From contig CAWCHI010000015.1 in assembly GCA_963795335.1 (NCBI GenBank), positions 310,001 to 374,000 on the forward strand: a stretch of 64,000 nt of DNA, read 5' to 3'. Source of the DNA: Trebonia sp963795335. GTDB lineage: Bacteria > Actinomycetota > Actinomycetes > Streptosporangiales > Streptosporangiaceae. Under the pieces are notes generated by a model. The model saw only the letters and a program-made list of their open reading frames with translations, had not been told where the DNA came from and did not search any database. Of this stretch, positions 1-10,133 are shown one piece after another. A program made the position numbers and the translations under genes. The first letter of the stretch is position 1, and every line of letters starts with the position of its first letter.

Positions 1-1496
1 GTAACCCCATGCAGGTCAGGCAGATCGCCGGCATGCGTGGCCTGGTGTCGAACCCGAAGGGCGAGACGATCCCGCGCCCGATCAAGTCCTCCTTCCGTGA
101 GGGCCTGACCGTGCTCGAGTACTTCATCTCGACCCACGGTGCCCGCAAGGGCCTCGCCGACACCGCGCTGCGGACCGCCGACTCCGGTTACCTGACCCGG
201 CGCCTGGTGGACGTGGCGCAGGACGTCATCGTCCGCGAGGAGGACTGCGGCACCGAGCGCCGGTTCCCGATGCAGATCGCGGAGAAGGGCGCCGACGGCG
301 TGCTCCGCAAGCTGGACAACATCGAGAACACCGGCACCGGCCGTTCGCTGTCGGAGGATGTCGTGGGCTCGGACGGCACCGTCCTCGCGCACGCCAACGA
401 CGACACCACCGAGACGATGATCGAGCGCCTGGTCGAGGCGGGCGTGGAGACCGTGCGGGTGCACAACGTCCTCGTCTGCGAGGCGAAGGTCGGGCCTGTG
501 CGCCAAGTGCTACGGCCGCTCGCTCGCCTCCGGCAAGCGGGTGGACGTGGGCGAGGCGGTCGGCATCGTCGCCGCGCAGTCCATCGGCGAGCCCGGTACC
601 CAGCTGACGATGCGTACCTTCCACACCGGTGGTGTGGCGGGGGCCGACATCACCCACGGCCTGCCGCGCATCACCGAGCTGTTCGAGGCCCGTATCCCCA
701 AGGGGATGGCCCCGATCAGCGAGGTGGCGGGCCGGGTCAAGATCGAGGAGACGGAGAAGACCCGGAAGATCGTCATCGTCCCCGACGACGGCGCCGAGGA
801 GATCGCCTACCAGGTCCCGATGCGGTCGCGGCTGCTCGTCAGCGACGGCGGCCAGGTCAAGGTCGGTGACCAGCTCATCGCCGGCGCGGTGAACCCGCAC
901 GAGGTGCTCCGCATCCTCGGCTCCCGCGAGGTGCAGAAGCACCTGGTGGCCGAGGTGCAGAACGTCTACCGCTCGCAGGGCGTGTCGATCCACGACAAGC
1001 ACATCGAGATCATCATCCGCCAGATGCTCAAGCGGGTGAACGTCCTGGAGTCCGGCGACACCGAGCTGCTGCCGGGCGAGCTGGTCGAGCGGCCGCGGTT
1101 CGAGGACAGTCAACCGCGCCGTGGTGAACGACGGCGGGACCCCGGCCTCCGGCCGCGCGGTGCTCATGGGTATCACCAAGGCGTCGCTGGCCACCGAGTC
1201 GTGGCTGTCGGCGGCCTCCTTCCAGGAGACGACGCGGGTGCTCACCGACGCGGCTATCCACGCCAAGTCGGACTCGCTGCTCGGCCTCAAGGAGAACGTG
1301 ATCATCGGCAAGCTCATCCCGGCCGGCACCGGCATGCAGCGTGTACCGGAACATCCGGGTCGAGCCCACCGACGACGCGCGCTCCACCGCCTACCCGGCG
1401 ACGGCCTACCAGGAGGCGGAGGGCTACCCGTTCGGCCAGGGCACTGGCGAAGCGGTGCCGCTCGAGGACCTCGACTACGGCGCCTACAACCGGTAA
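1..1496 (+). CDS. rpoC: DNA-directed RNA polymerase subunit beta-prime, 3' part (frameshifted)
   Basis: C-terminal part of the largest RNA polymerase subunit; the 5' part lies outside the window. The visible protein begins just before the bridge-helix/trigger-loop region (motif GARKGLADTALRTADSGYL). It continues through the second zinc site (Cys of EEDCGT, then C-x6-C-x2-C in VCEAKVGLCAKC) to the usual family end LEDLDYGAYNR. The frame changes three times, each explained by one extra base: at 495 (between two zinc cysteines), at 1108 and near 1342. After three changes the frame returns to that of the first segment and ends in TAA at 1494. Identity is certain. Since the enzyme is essential, sequence errors are the likeliest cause of the breaks. 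Confidence 0.95.
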
Positions 1497-1506
1497 CAGC
1501 AGAGCA

Positions 1507-1560
1507 GGAGCGGGGCGGCCCGGTGCGCAAAAGGCGCGCACGGGGTCGCCCCGCTCCTTT
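1507..1560 (+). terminator. Intrinsic terminator after rpoC
   Basis: Eleven bases after the rpoC stop a long hairpin begins. The outer arms GGAGCGGGGCG (1507-1517) and CGCCCCGCTCC (1547-1557) pair perfectly, and an inner GTGCGC/GCGCAC stem extends it. The second arm runs directly into TTT and a pyrimidine stretch. It separates the rpoBC transcript from the str operon. Confidence 0.85.
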
Positions 1561-1827
1561 CCCTGAGGGGGCACAGATTTTGCCTGAGAGCACAGACCAG
1601 CCCCCAGACCCCTCTCGGGCGGCTGCCTCTCCGGACGGCCGCTCGCGGCGTGAAGGGCATGGCGGACGGCACGGCCGGGAATTGGCGGCCGGGAGAGTGT
1701 TCCATTCACCGTGGGGTGTGCCGGTGTGTCCGCGCGCGCTCCGCGGAACCGGTAGACTCTAAGTAGGAAAGCCGTGCGAGCGGCCGTGGTCATCCGCGGA
1801 GGGCAACCCATCGCGATCCTGGATGAT

Positions 1828-1856
1828 TTGGTCGGCGGGCATACGGGTGGTACCTT
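1828..1856 (+). promoter_or_regulatory. Candidate promoter for rpsL-rpsG-fusA
   Basis: TTGGTC (1828-1833) and TACCTT (1851-1856) are separated by 17 bases, matching the spacing of a housekeeping sigma promoter although the -35 box is only half consensus. Transcription from here would give a 5' leader of about 370 bases. The TAGACT box at 1753-1758 is an alternative -10 element. Confidence 0.3.
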
Positions 1857-2231
1857 TTACATTCGTGCCCGTCTCCGTGCGGGTGCCTGCGTGCCAGTAG
1901 TTAGCGAGACGTTGGGTCGCTCCTCGTGAGAGGGGAACGCCCGTGACGGGTGGCTGACCCGCTGGCCGTGTGGACTCTCTCCCCTCGCAGTCCGGATTCG
2001 GGACGGGTGTGGGCTGCTGACCCGTGGGCCTGGTGTTCGTGTTGGCCGAAGGCCAACCGCGACACACCCGACCTCGGGGGTCGGAGGAGAGTGGAAACTC
2101 GCAGGTCAGAGGCGTGGAATCGACGGGAAACCGGCGATTTCTGACTCGCCTCCTGGTCCCGTAAAGCGGGAGAGCCGGTGGCGGGTCCACGAGCTTGACA
2201 GTAGGAACACGACGGGAAGACGGAGACTCGG

Positions 2232-2606
<375 letters not shown>

Positions 2607-2607
2607 G

Positions 2608-3079
2608 ATGCCGCGTAAGGGTCCCGCAGCGAAGCGGCAGCTGGTCACCGACCCGGTGTACGGCTCGCCGCTCGTTACCGCACTCGCCAACAAGGTGCTC
2701 AAGGACGGCAAGCGCTCGCTCGCCGAGCGCACCGTCTACGGGGCGCTTGAGGGCTGCCGCGAGAAGAACGGCAACGACCCCGTGGTCACGCTCAAGCGCG
2801 CGCTGGACAACGTCAAGCCGACCCTCGAGGTCCGCAGCCGCCGCGTCGGCGGTGCCACCTACCAGGTCCCGGTGGAGGTGCGCGCTTCGCGCAGCACCAC
2901 CCTGGCCCTGCGCTGGATCGTGCTGTACGCCCGCGCCGCGCCGCGAGAAGACGATGACCGAGCGGCTGATGAACGAGCTGCTCGACGCCAGCAACGGCCT
3001 TGGCGCCAGCGTCAAGCGCCGTGAGGACACGCACAAGATGGCGGAGTCCAACAAGGCCTTCGCGCATTACCGCTGGTAA
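2608..3079 (+). CDS. rpsG: 30S ribosomal protein S7 (one frameshift)
   Basis: S7 nucleates assembly of the 30S head and contacts the E-site tRNA. It starts with ATG at 2608, one base after the rpsL stop, and begins MPRKGPAAKRQL. The frame breaks near 2935-2942, where one extra base interrupts Y-A-R-A-R-R-E-K. The second frame then gives the family-typical end with MTERLMNELLDASNG and KAFAHYRW. With the extra base removed the product is 156 residues, exactly the usual length. Part of the str operon, followed by fusA after 38 bases. Confidence 0.93.
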
Positions 3080-3117
3080 CACCCAGACACTAGCATTAAG
3101 GACTGAGGACGCTTAAC

Positions 3118-5218
3118 GTGGCCACCAGACCGCCGCAGATCTCGCCAAGGTCCGCAACATCGGGATCATGGCGCACATCGACGCTGGCAAGACGACGACG
3201 ACCGAGCGCATCCTCTTCTACACCGGCATCAACTACAAGATCGGGGAAGTCCACGATGGCGCGGCCACCATGGACTGGATGCCGCAGGAGCAGGAGCGCG
3301 GCATCACGATCACGTCCGCCGCGACCACCACGTCCTGGCTGGACCACACCATCAACATCATCGACACCCCCGGGCACGTCGACTTCACCGTTGAGGTGGA
3401 GCGCTCGCTGCGGGTGCTCGACGGCGCCGTCGCCGTGTTCGACGCGGTGGCCGGCGTTGAGCCGCAGTCCGAGACGGTCTGGCGGCAGGCCGACAAGTAC
3501 GACGTTCCCCGGATCTGCTTCGTGAACAAGATGGACCGGGTGGGCGCCGAGTTCCACCGCTGCGTGGAGATGATCGATCAGCCGCCTGGGCGCGACCCCG
3601 GCCGTCGTCCAGCTGCCGTGGGGCGTCGAGGCCGACTTCCGCGGCGTCATCGACCTGATCCGGATGCGCGCGCTGCTGTGGACGACCGAGGGCAAGGGCG
3701 ACAAGTACGACATCGTCGACATCCCGGCCGACCACTTCGACGCGGCCCGCGAGTGGCGCGACAAGCTGCTCGAGACCGTCGCCGAGAACGACGACGAGAT
3801 GATGGAGATGTACCTCGAGCGGCGAGGAGCCGACCGAGGAGCAGCTCGTCGCGGCGATCCGCCGGGCGACGCTGGCCAGCGCGATCACCCCGGTGCTGTG
3901 CGGCACGGCCTTCAAGAACAAGGGCGTGCAGCCGATGCTGGACGCGATCGTCGCCTACCTGCCGTCCCCGCTGGACGTCCCGTCCATCGAGGGGCACGCG
4001 GTCGGCCACGAGGACCAGGTGGTCGAGCGGCACGCCGACCCGGACGAGCCGTTCTCCGCGCTCGCCTTCAAGATCATGGCGGACCCGCACCTGGGCAAGC
4101 TCACCTACATCCGGATCTACTCGGGCACGCTCGAGACCGGCACGCAGGTGCTGAACTCGATCAAGGGGCGCAAGGAGCGGATCGGCAAGATCTACCAGAT
4201 GCACGCGAACAAGCGCGAAGAGCGCCCGTCCGCGGTCGCCGGGTCGATCGTCGCCGTGATGGGCCTGAAGGACACCACCACCGGTGACACGCTCTGCGAC
4301 CAGCAGAAGCCCGGTGATCCTGGAGTCCATGACCTTCCCGGCGCCCGGTCATCAACGTGGCGATCGAGCCGAAGACCAAGGGTGACCAGGAGAAGCTGGG
4401 CACCGCGATCCAGCGGCTCGCCGAGGAGGACCCGACCTTCCAGGTCAGGACCGACGAGGAGACCGGGCAGACGATCATCGCGGGGATGGGCGAGCTTCAC
4501 CTCGAGGTGCTGGTCGACCGGATGCGCCGCGAGTTCAAGGTCGAGGCGAACATCGGCCGCCCGCAGGTGGCCTACCGCGAGACCGTGCGCAAGCAGGTCG
4601 AGAAGGTCGAGTACACGCACAAGAAGCAGACCGGTGGTTCCGGTCAGTTCGGCCGCGTGATCATCAACCTGGGGCCGACCGGCGGCGACGGCGGCGGCTA
4701 CGAGTTCGAGAACAAGGTGACCGGCGGCCGCATCCCGCGGGAGTACATCCCGTCGGTGGACGCCGGATGCCAGGAAGCCGCCGAGTTCGGCGTGCTGGCC
4801 GGGTTCCCGATGGTCGACGTCAAGGTGACGCTGACCGACGGTTCCTACCACGAGGTGGACTCCTCGGAGCTCGCCTTCAAGATCGCCGGCTCGATGGCCT
4901 TCAAGAAGGCCGCCGCGCTGGCTAACCCTGTGCTGCTCGAGCCGGTGATGGAGCGTCGAGGTGACCACGCCCGAGGACTACATGGGCGACGTGATCGGCG
5001 ACCTCAACAGCCGGCGCGGTCAGATTCAGGCCATGGAGGAACGATCCGGGGCCCGGGTGGTCAAGGCTCTCGTCCCGCTGTCGGAGATGTTCGGTTACGT
5101 CGGTGACCTGCGCAGCAGGACCCAGGGGCGGGCGAACTACAGCATGCAGTTCGACTCCTACGCCGAGGTGCCGCCGAACATCGCCAAGGAGATCATCGCC
5201 AAGGCGCGCGGCGAGTAA
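3118..5218 (+). CDS. fusA: Elongation factor G (six frameshifts)
   Basis: GTPase that drives translocation of tRNAs and mRNA on the ribosome. Visible motifs are the P-loop AHIDAGKTT, switch II DTPGHVDF, G4 NKMD, and later GGMGELHLEV-like (AGMGELHLEV) and TTPEDYMGDVIGDLNSRRG of domains III-V. The likely start is GTG at 3118 (M-A-T); three codons later the frame changes by minus one (near 3127). Five further breaks, each one extra base, lie at 3582, 3820, 4313, 4347 and 4954. Together the segments cover the whole family without gaps. A gene broken six times would make no EF-G, and no second copy is visible here, so sequence error is the simplest explanation. Confidence 0.93.
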
Positions 5219-5313
5219 TGAACCCCCGGTAACGAGAGTTCATCGCCTACTTGGAACCTCAGGAAACACTCCAGACCCACCGCGGTGGGCCGGATCGCAA
5301 CGAGGAGAAACCA

Positions 5314-6507
5314 GTGGCGAAGGCAAAGTTCCAGCGGACTAAGCCGCACGTCAACATCGGCACCATCGGGCACATCGACCACGGCAAGACGACTCTGACC
5401 GCGGCGATCACCAAGGTGCTGCACGACAAGTACCCGGAGGTCAACCCCTTCTACGCGTTCGACCAGATCGACAACGCGAAGGAGGAGAAGGAGCGCGGGA
5501 TCACCATCTCGATCTCGCACGTCGAGTACCAGACCGAGAAGCGGCACTACGCGCACGTCGACTGCCCGGGTCACGCGGACTACGTCAAGAACATGATCAC
5601 CGGTGCCGCGCAGATGGACGGCGCGATCCTCGTGGTCGCCGCCACCGACGGCCCGATGCCGCAGACCCGCGAGCACGTGCTGCTCGCGCGCCAGGTCGGC
5701 GTGCCGTACATCGTCGTCGCGCTCAACAAGTGCGACATGGTGGACGACGAGGAGATCCTCGAGCTCGTCGAGCTCGAGGTCCGCGAGCTGCTCACCCAGT
5801 ACGAGTTCCCGGGTGACGACGTCCCGGTCGTCCGCGTCTCCGCCTTCCAGGCGCTGCAGGGCGACGAGAAGTGGGGCGAGTCCGTCCTCGAGCTCATGCA
5901 GGCCGTGGACGACGCGATTCCGGAGCCGGTGCGCGAGGTCGAGAAGCCCTTCCTCATGCCAGTCGAGGACGTGTTCTCGATCACCGGCCGCGGCACCGTG
6001 GTGACCGGCCGGATCGAGCGCGGCAGGGTCCACACCGGCGAGGTCGTGGACATCATCGGCATCAAGGAGAAGCCCACCACCACCACCGTCACCGGGGTGG
6101 AGATGTTCCGCAAGCTCCTCGACGAGGGCATGGCGGGCGACAACGTGGGCCTGCTCCTGCGCGGTGTCAAGCGCGAGGACGTTGAGCGCGGCCAGGTCAT
6201 CATCAAGCCGGGCACCAACACCCCGCACACGGAGTTCGAGGGCCAGGTCTACATCCTGTCCAAGGAGGAGGGCGGCCGTCACACGCCGTTCTTCAACAAC
6301 TACCGTCCGCAGTTCTACTTCCGTACCACCGACGTGACCGGCGTGGTCACCCTGCCGGAGGGCACGGAGATGGTGATGCCGGGTGACCGGACCGACATGT
6401 CGGTCCAGCTCATCCAGCCAATCGCCATGGAAGAGGGCCTGCGGTTCGCGATCCGCGAGGGTGGCCGCACCGTCGGCGCCGGCCGGGTTACGAAGATCAG
6501 CAAGTAG
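5314..6507 (+). CDS. tuf: Elongation factor Tu
   Basis: GTPase that delivers aminoacyl-tRNA to the ribosomal A site. 397 residues, the standard actinobacterial length, with no frame break. Motifs seen are GHIDHGKT (residues 19-26), DCPGHADY and NKCD, plus the domain 2-3 elements TGRGTVVTGRIERG and YRPQFYFRTTDVTG. The start is GTG at 5314, preceded by GAGGAGAAA at 5301. An upstream in-frame codon at 5251 would add 21 unconserved residues and is rejected. Located 95 bases after fusA and closed by a strong terminator, it ends the str operon. Confidence 0.98.
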   Translation: MAKAKFQRTKPHVNIGTIGHIDHGKTTLTAAITKVLHDKYPEVNPFYAFDQIDNAKEEKERGITISISHVEYQTEKRHYAHVDCPGHADYVKNMITGAAQMDGAILVVAATDGPMPQTREHVLLARQVGVPYIVVALNKCDMVDDEEILELVELEVRELLTQYEFPGDDVPVVRVSAFQALQGDEKWGESVLELMQAVDDAIPEPVREVEKPFLMPVEDVFSITGRGTVVTGRIERGRVHTGEVVDIIGIKEKPTTTTVTGVEMFRKLLDEGMAGDNVGLLLRGVKREDVERGQVIIKPGTNTPHTEFEGQVYILSKEEGGRHTPFFNNYRPQFYFRTTDVTGVVTLPEGTEMVMPGDRTDMSVQLIQPIAMEEGLRFAIREGGRTVGAGRVTKISK

Positions 6508-6514
6508 CAAGGTC

Positions 6515-6560
6515 GCTGCGGCGGCCAGGGGCCGCGAGGCTCCTGCCGCCGCAGCTCTTT
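6515..6560 (+). terminator. Intrinsic terminator after tuf
   Basis: GCTGCGGCGGCCAGG and CCTGCCGCCGCAGC form a 14-pair stem with one bulged C, followed directly by TCTTT. It begins eight bases after the tuf stop and closes the str operon. Confidence 0.85.
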
Positions 6561-6726
6561 GTGTCTGGCCCGGGGGGCAACCTCCGGGAACCCCCGGCTG
6601 CGGGGCCCGGTGGCCCCGCGGTTGCGGTGATTCAGGGAATTGCCCTGGATGTCCGTGGCTGCGGGGTAAGCGGCGCCGCACTCGATGTCAGCGGCACGAG
6701 AGAGAAGTAGAGGAACCGAGGCCACT
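6561..6726 (+). promoter_or_regulatory. S10 operon leader with two hairpins
   Basis: Between the tuf terminator and rpsJ lie two small hairpins: CGGGGCC-CGGT-GGCCCCG at 6601-6618 and CAGGG-AATTG-CCCTG near 6633-6647. The S10 operon promoter must be in or near here, but I see no clear -35/-10 pair. Known S10 leaders in other bacteria can be L4-responsive; whether this one is cannot be judged by eye. Confidence 0.35.
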
Positions 6727-7035
6727 ATGGCGGGACAGAAGATCCGCATCCGGCTCAAGGCATATGACCATGAGGTCATCGACAGCTCGGCGCGGAAGAT
6801 CGTCGACACGGTGACCCGTACCGGCGCTAAGGTCGCCGGTCCCGTGCCGCTGCCTACCGAGAAGAACGTGTACTGCGTCATCCGCTCGCCGCACAAGTAC
6901 AAGGACTCGCGGGAGCACTTCGAGATGCGGACGCACAAGCGGCTGATCGACATCATCGACCCGACGCCGAAGACCGTCGACTCGCTTATGCGGCTCGACC
7001 TTCCAGCCGGCGTCTACATCGAGATCAAGCTCTGA
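6727..7035 (+). CDS. rpsJ: 30S ribosomal protein S10
   Basis: S10 (NusE) is a 30S head protein that also acts in transcription antitermination with NusB and NusG. 102 residues from ATG at 6727 (MAGQKIRIRLKAYDHEVID) to YIEIKL, the exact length usual in actinobacteria. An AGAAGTAGAGGAA purine stretch lies upstream. An in-frame ATG at 6685 would add 14 unconserved residues and is rejected. First gene of the S10 operon, with rplC starting 13 bases downstream. Confidence 0.98.
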   Translation: MAGQKIRIRLKAYDHEVIDSSARKIVDTVTRTGAKVAGPVPLPTEKNVYCVIRSPHKYKDSREHFEMRTHKRLIDIIDPTPKTVDSLMRLDLPAGVYIEIKL

Positions 7036-7048
7036 GGACCTACTGATC

Positions 7049-7690
7049 ATGGCAATGACAGGGATCCTGGGCACCAAGCTTGGCATGACCCAGGTCTTCG
7101 ACGAAACCGGGCAGGTAGTGCCGGTCACGGTGGTGCAGGCTGGCCCGTGCGTGGTCACGGCCGTCCGTACCCCGGACAATGACGGCTACTCCGCCGTCCA
7201 GATGGGCTTCGGGGAGATCAACCCCCGCAAGGTCACCAAGCCGGTGGCCGGCTTGTTCGAGAAGGCGGGCGTGACGCCGCGCCGCTACGTGGCCGAGATC
7301 CGCACCGAGGGCGCGTCCGAGTACACCCTCGGCCAGGAGCTGACCGCCGGGCTGTTCGCGGCCGGGCAGCGAGTCGACGTAACCGGCAAGTCCAAGGGCA
7401 AGGGCACCGCTGGTGTCATGAAGCGGCACGGCTTCAAGGGCCTGTCCGCCTCGCACGGCACCCAGCGCAAGCACCGCTCACCCGGCTCGATTGGCGCCTG
7501 CGCCACCCCGGGCCGTGTCTTCAAGGGCGTCCGGATGGCCGGCCGGATGGGCGCCGAGCGCACCACCGTGCAGAGCCTCACCGTGCATGCCGTGGACGGC
7601 GACAAGAACCTGCTGCTGATCAAGGGCGCGGTTCCCGGCCCGCGCGGTGGGCTGGTCATGGTGCGCTCCGCGGCCCGAGAGGGGAACTGA
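7049..7690 (+). CDS. rplC: 50S ribosomal protein L3
   Basis: L3 binds near the peptidyl transferase centre and starts 50S assembly. 213 residues beginning MAMTGILGTKLGMTQ. The central loop KRHGFKGLSASHGTQRKHR and the following SPGSIGACATPGRVFKG are typical of the family. The stop TGA shares its last base with the ATG of rplD, so the two are translationally coupled. Confidence 0.98.
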   Translation: MAMTGILGTKLGMTQVFDETGQVVPVTVVQAGPCVVTAVRTPDNDGYSAVQMGFGEINPRKVTKPVAGLFEKAGVTPRRYVAEIRTEGASEYTLGQELTAGLFAAGQRVDVTGKSKGKGTAGVMKRHGFKGLSASHGTQRKHRSPGSIGACATPGRVFKGVRMAGRMGAERTTVQSLTVHAVDGDKNLLLIKGAVPGPRGGLVMVRSAAREGN

Positions 7691-8325
7691 TGAGCACCGT
7701 CAACGTCGTCTCGGTGTCGAGCGAGAAGGCCGGCACGGCCGAGCTGCCTGACGCGATCTTCGGCGCCAAGGTCAATATTCCGCTGATCCACCAGGTCGTG
7801 GTCGCGCAGCGGGCGGCCGCCCGGCAGGGCACGCACGCGACCAAGACCCGTGGCATGGTCAGCGGCGGTGGCAAGAAGCCGTACCGCCAGAAGGGCACTG
7901 GCCGCGCCCGCCAGGGCTCGATCCGGGCGCCCCAGTTCACCGGCGGCGGGGTGTCGCACGGCCCGGTGCCGCGCGACTACAGCCAGAAGACGCCCAAGAA
8001 GATGAAGGCCGCCGCGCTGCGCGGCGCGCTGTCGGACCGGGCCGCGAGCGAGCGGGTGTTCGTCGTCTCCGCCTTCGTCGAAGGCGACGTCCCGCGCACC
8101 AAGGACGCGCTGGGCCTGCTCAACAAGGTCACCGACAGCGCCGTGCGGAACGTCCTGGTGGTCACCGAGCACGACGACGAGCTCAGCTGGAAGGCGCTGC
8201 GCAACGTGCCCTTCGTGCACCTGCTCGCCCAGGACCAGCTCAACACCTACGACGTGCTCGCCAGCGATTACGTGGTCTTCACCAAGGCCGCGCTGGACGC
8301 CTTCGTGGAAAGGGGCTCGGAGTGA
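7690..8325 (+). CDS. rplD: 50S ribosomal protein L4
   Basis: L4 lines the nascent-peptide tunnel with L22 and in some bacteria represses its own S10 operon. 211 residues. The tunnel loop is visible around TRGMVSGGGKKPYRQKGTGR, followed by the family segment SIRAPQFTGGGVSHGP. It begins with ATG overlapping the rplC stop by one base and ends overlapping rplW by four bases, indicating coupled translation. Confidence 0.97.
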   Translation: MSTVNVVSVSSEKAGTAELPDAIFGAKVNIPLIHQVVVAQRAAARQGTHATKTRGMVSGGGKKPYRQKGTGRARQGSIRAPQFTGGGVSHGPVPRDYSQKTPKKMKAAALRGALSDRAASERVFVVSAFVEGDVPRTKDALGLLNKVTDSAVRNVLVVTEHDDELSWKALRNVPFVHLLAQDQLNTYDVLASDYVVFTKAALDAFVERGSE

Positions 8326-8624
8326 GTCGGATCTACAACCCCCGGGACATCCTGCTGAAGCCGGTTGTCTCCGAGAAGAGCTACGGCCTTCTCGACGAGG
8401 GCAAGTACACGTTCGTGGTGGCCCCTGACGCCAACAAGACGCAGATCAAGCAGGCGGTCGAGGAGGTATTCCGGGTCAAGGTGACCGGCGTGAACACCCT
8501 CAACCGTCAGGGCAAGCGGCGCCGCACACGGTTCGGCTGGGGCAAGCGGGTGGACACCAAGCGTGCCATCGTGACCCTCGCCGAGGGGATGCGGATCGAC
8601 ATCTTCGGCGGACCGGTTAGTTAA
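8322..8624 (+). CDS. rplW: 50S ribosomal protein L23
   Basis: L23 sits at the tunnel exit and docks trigger factor and the signal recognition particle. 100 residues starting with GTG inside the rplD stop region. The N-terminal ILLKPVVSEKSYGLLDEGKYTFVV and the basic loop QGKRRRTRFGWGKR are the usual family elements. rplB follows after ten bases. Confidence 0.97.
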   Translation: MSRIYNPRDILLKPVVSEKSYGLLDEGKYTFVVAPDANKTQIKQAVEEVFRVKVTGVNTLNRQGKRRRTRFGWGKRVDTKRAIVTLAEGMRIDIFGGPVS

Positions 8625-8634
8625 GGAGACGCAG

Positions 8635-9468
<834 letters not shown>

Positions 9469-9480
9469 GGAGCAGTCTCG

Positions 9481-9759
9481 ATGCCTCGTAGCCTTAAGAA
9501 GGGGCCCTTCGTCGACGACCACCTGATGAAGAAGGTGGACGTGCAGAACGATAAGGGCACCAAGACCGTTATCAAGACCTGGTCCCGGCGGTCCATGATC
9601 GTGCCGGCCATGCTCGGTCACACCATCGCGGTCCACGACGGCCGCAAGCACATCCCGGTGTTCGTCACCGAGTCGATGGTGGGTCACAAGCTCGGCGAGT
9701 TCGCGCCCACGCGGACCTTCCGCAGCCACATCAAGGATGACCGGCGCAGCCGGCGATAA
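9481..9759 (+). CDS. rpsS: 30S ribosomal protein S19
   Basis: S19 forms a dimer with S13 in the 30S head and contacts A-site tRNA. 92 residues (MPRSLKKGPFVDDHLMKKV) with the conserved KTWSRRSMIVPAMLGHTIAVHDG segment. Intact and at the usual place between rplB and rplV. Confidence 0.98.
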   Translation: MPRSLKKGPFVDDHLMKKVDVQNDKGTKTVIKTWSRRSMIVPAMLGHTIAVHDGRKHIPVFVTESMVGHKLGEFAPTRTFRSHIKDDRRSRR

Positions 9760-9782
9760 GCCTGAGAGAGGGAAACACACCA

Positions 9783-10133
9783 ATGGAAGCCAGGGCTAGG
9801 GCGCGGTACGTGCGCGTTACGCCGATGAAGGCGCGCCGGGTGGTGGACCTGATCCGCGGGCTACCCGCCGACCAGGCGCAGGCGGTGCTGCAGTTCGCGC
9901 CGCAAGCCGCCAGCGACACCGTGGGCAAGGTTCTTGCCAGCGCCATCGCCAACGCGGACCACATCAGCGGACGGGACCGCGGCATGCTGTGGGTCTCGAC
10001 CGCCTACGTCGACGAGGGCCCGACGCTCAAGCGGTTCCGGCCACGGGCGCAAGGCCGTGGCTACCGGATCAACAAGCGCACGAGCCACATCACCGTCGTC
10101 GTATCGGACGAGAACGAGGGAGGGAACCGCTAG
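9783..10133 (+). CDS. rplV: 50S ribosomal protein L22
   Basis: L22 lines the exit tunnel and its loop is a macrolide-resistance site. 116 residues beginning MEARARARYVRVTPMKARRVVDLIRG. The tunnel hairpin region reads GPTLKRFRPRAQGRGYRI, without the insertions or deletions linked to macrolide resistance. Its TAG stop shares one base with the GTG of rpsC. Confidence 0.97.
   Translation: MEARARARYVRVTPMKARRVVDLIRGLPADQAQAVLQFAPQAASDTVGKVLASAIANADHISGRDRGMLWVSTAYVDEGPTLKRFRPRAQGRGYRINKRTSHITVVVSDENEGGNR

Larger units (their letters stand above)
1497..2231 (+). other. Long gene-free leader between rpoC and rpsL
   Basis: About 735 bases with no convincing gene on either strand; the open frames present lack family resemblance and ribosome sites. 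It holds the rpoC terminator at its start and two possible promoter elements: a TAGACT box at 1753-1758 and the pair at 1828-1856. A structured GC-rich stretch around 1925-2090 includes CCCGT/ACGGG and GAGGGGA/TCCCCTC pairings. The same ten bases around the TAGACT box (CGGTAGACTC) also occur upstream of rplM near 27756. I infer a long, possibly regulatory 5' leader for the str operon. Confidence 0.5.

Noticed and set aside
3118..5218. Genuine EF-G pseudogene or split multi-protein EF-G
   Set aside because: Six breaks at internal positions of conserved motifs without new starts do not make functional pieces, and no other fusA is visible; sequence error is simpler.
5158..6681. Minus-strand open frame antisense to tuf
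   Set aside because: Covers the intact EF-Tu gene; the Asp/His/Leu/Val-rich translation is typical of antisense high-GC frames.
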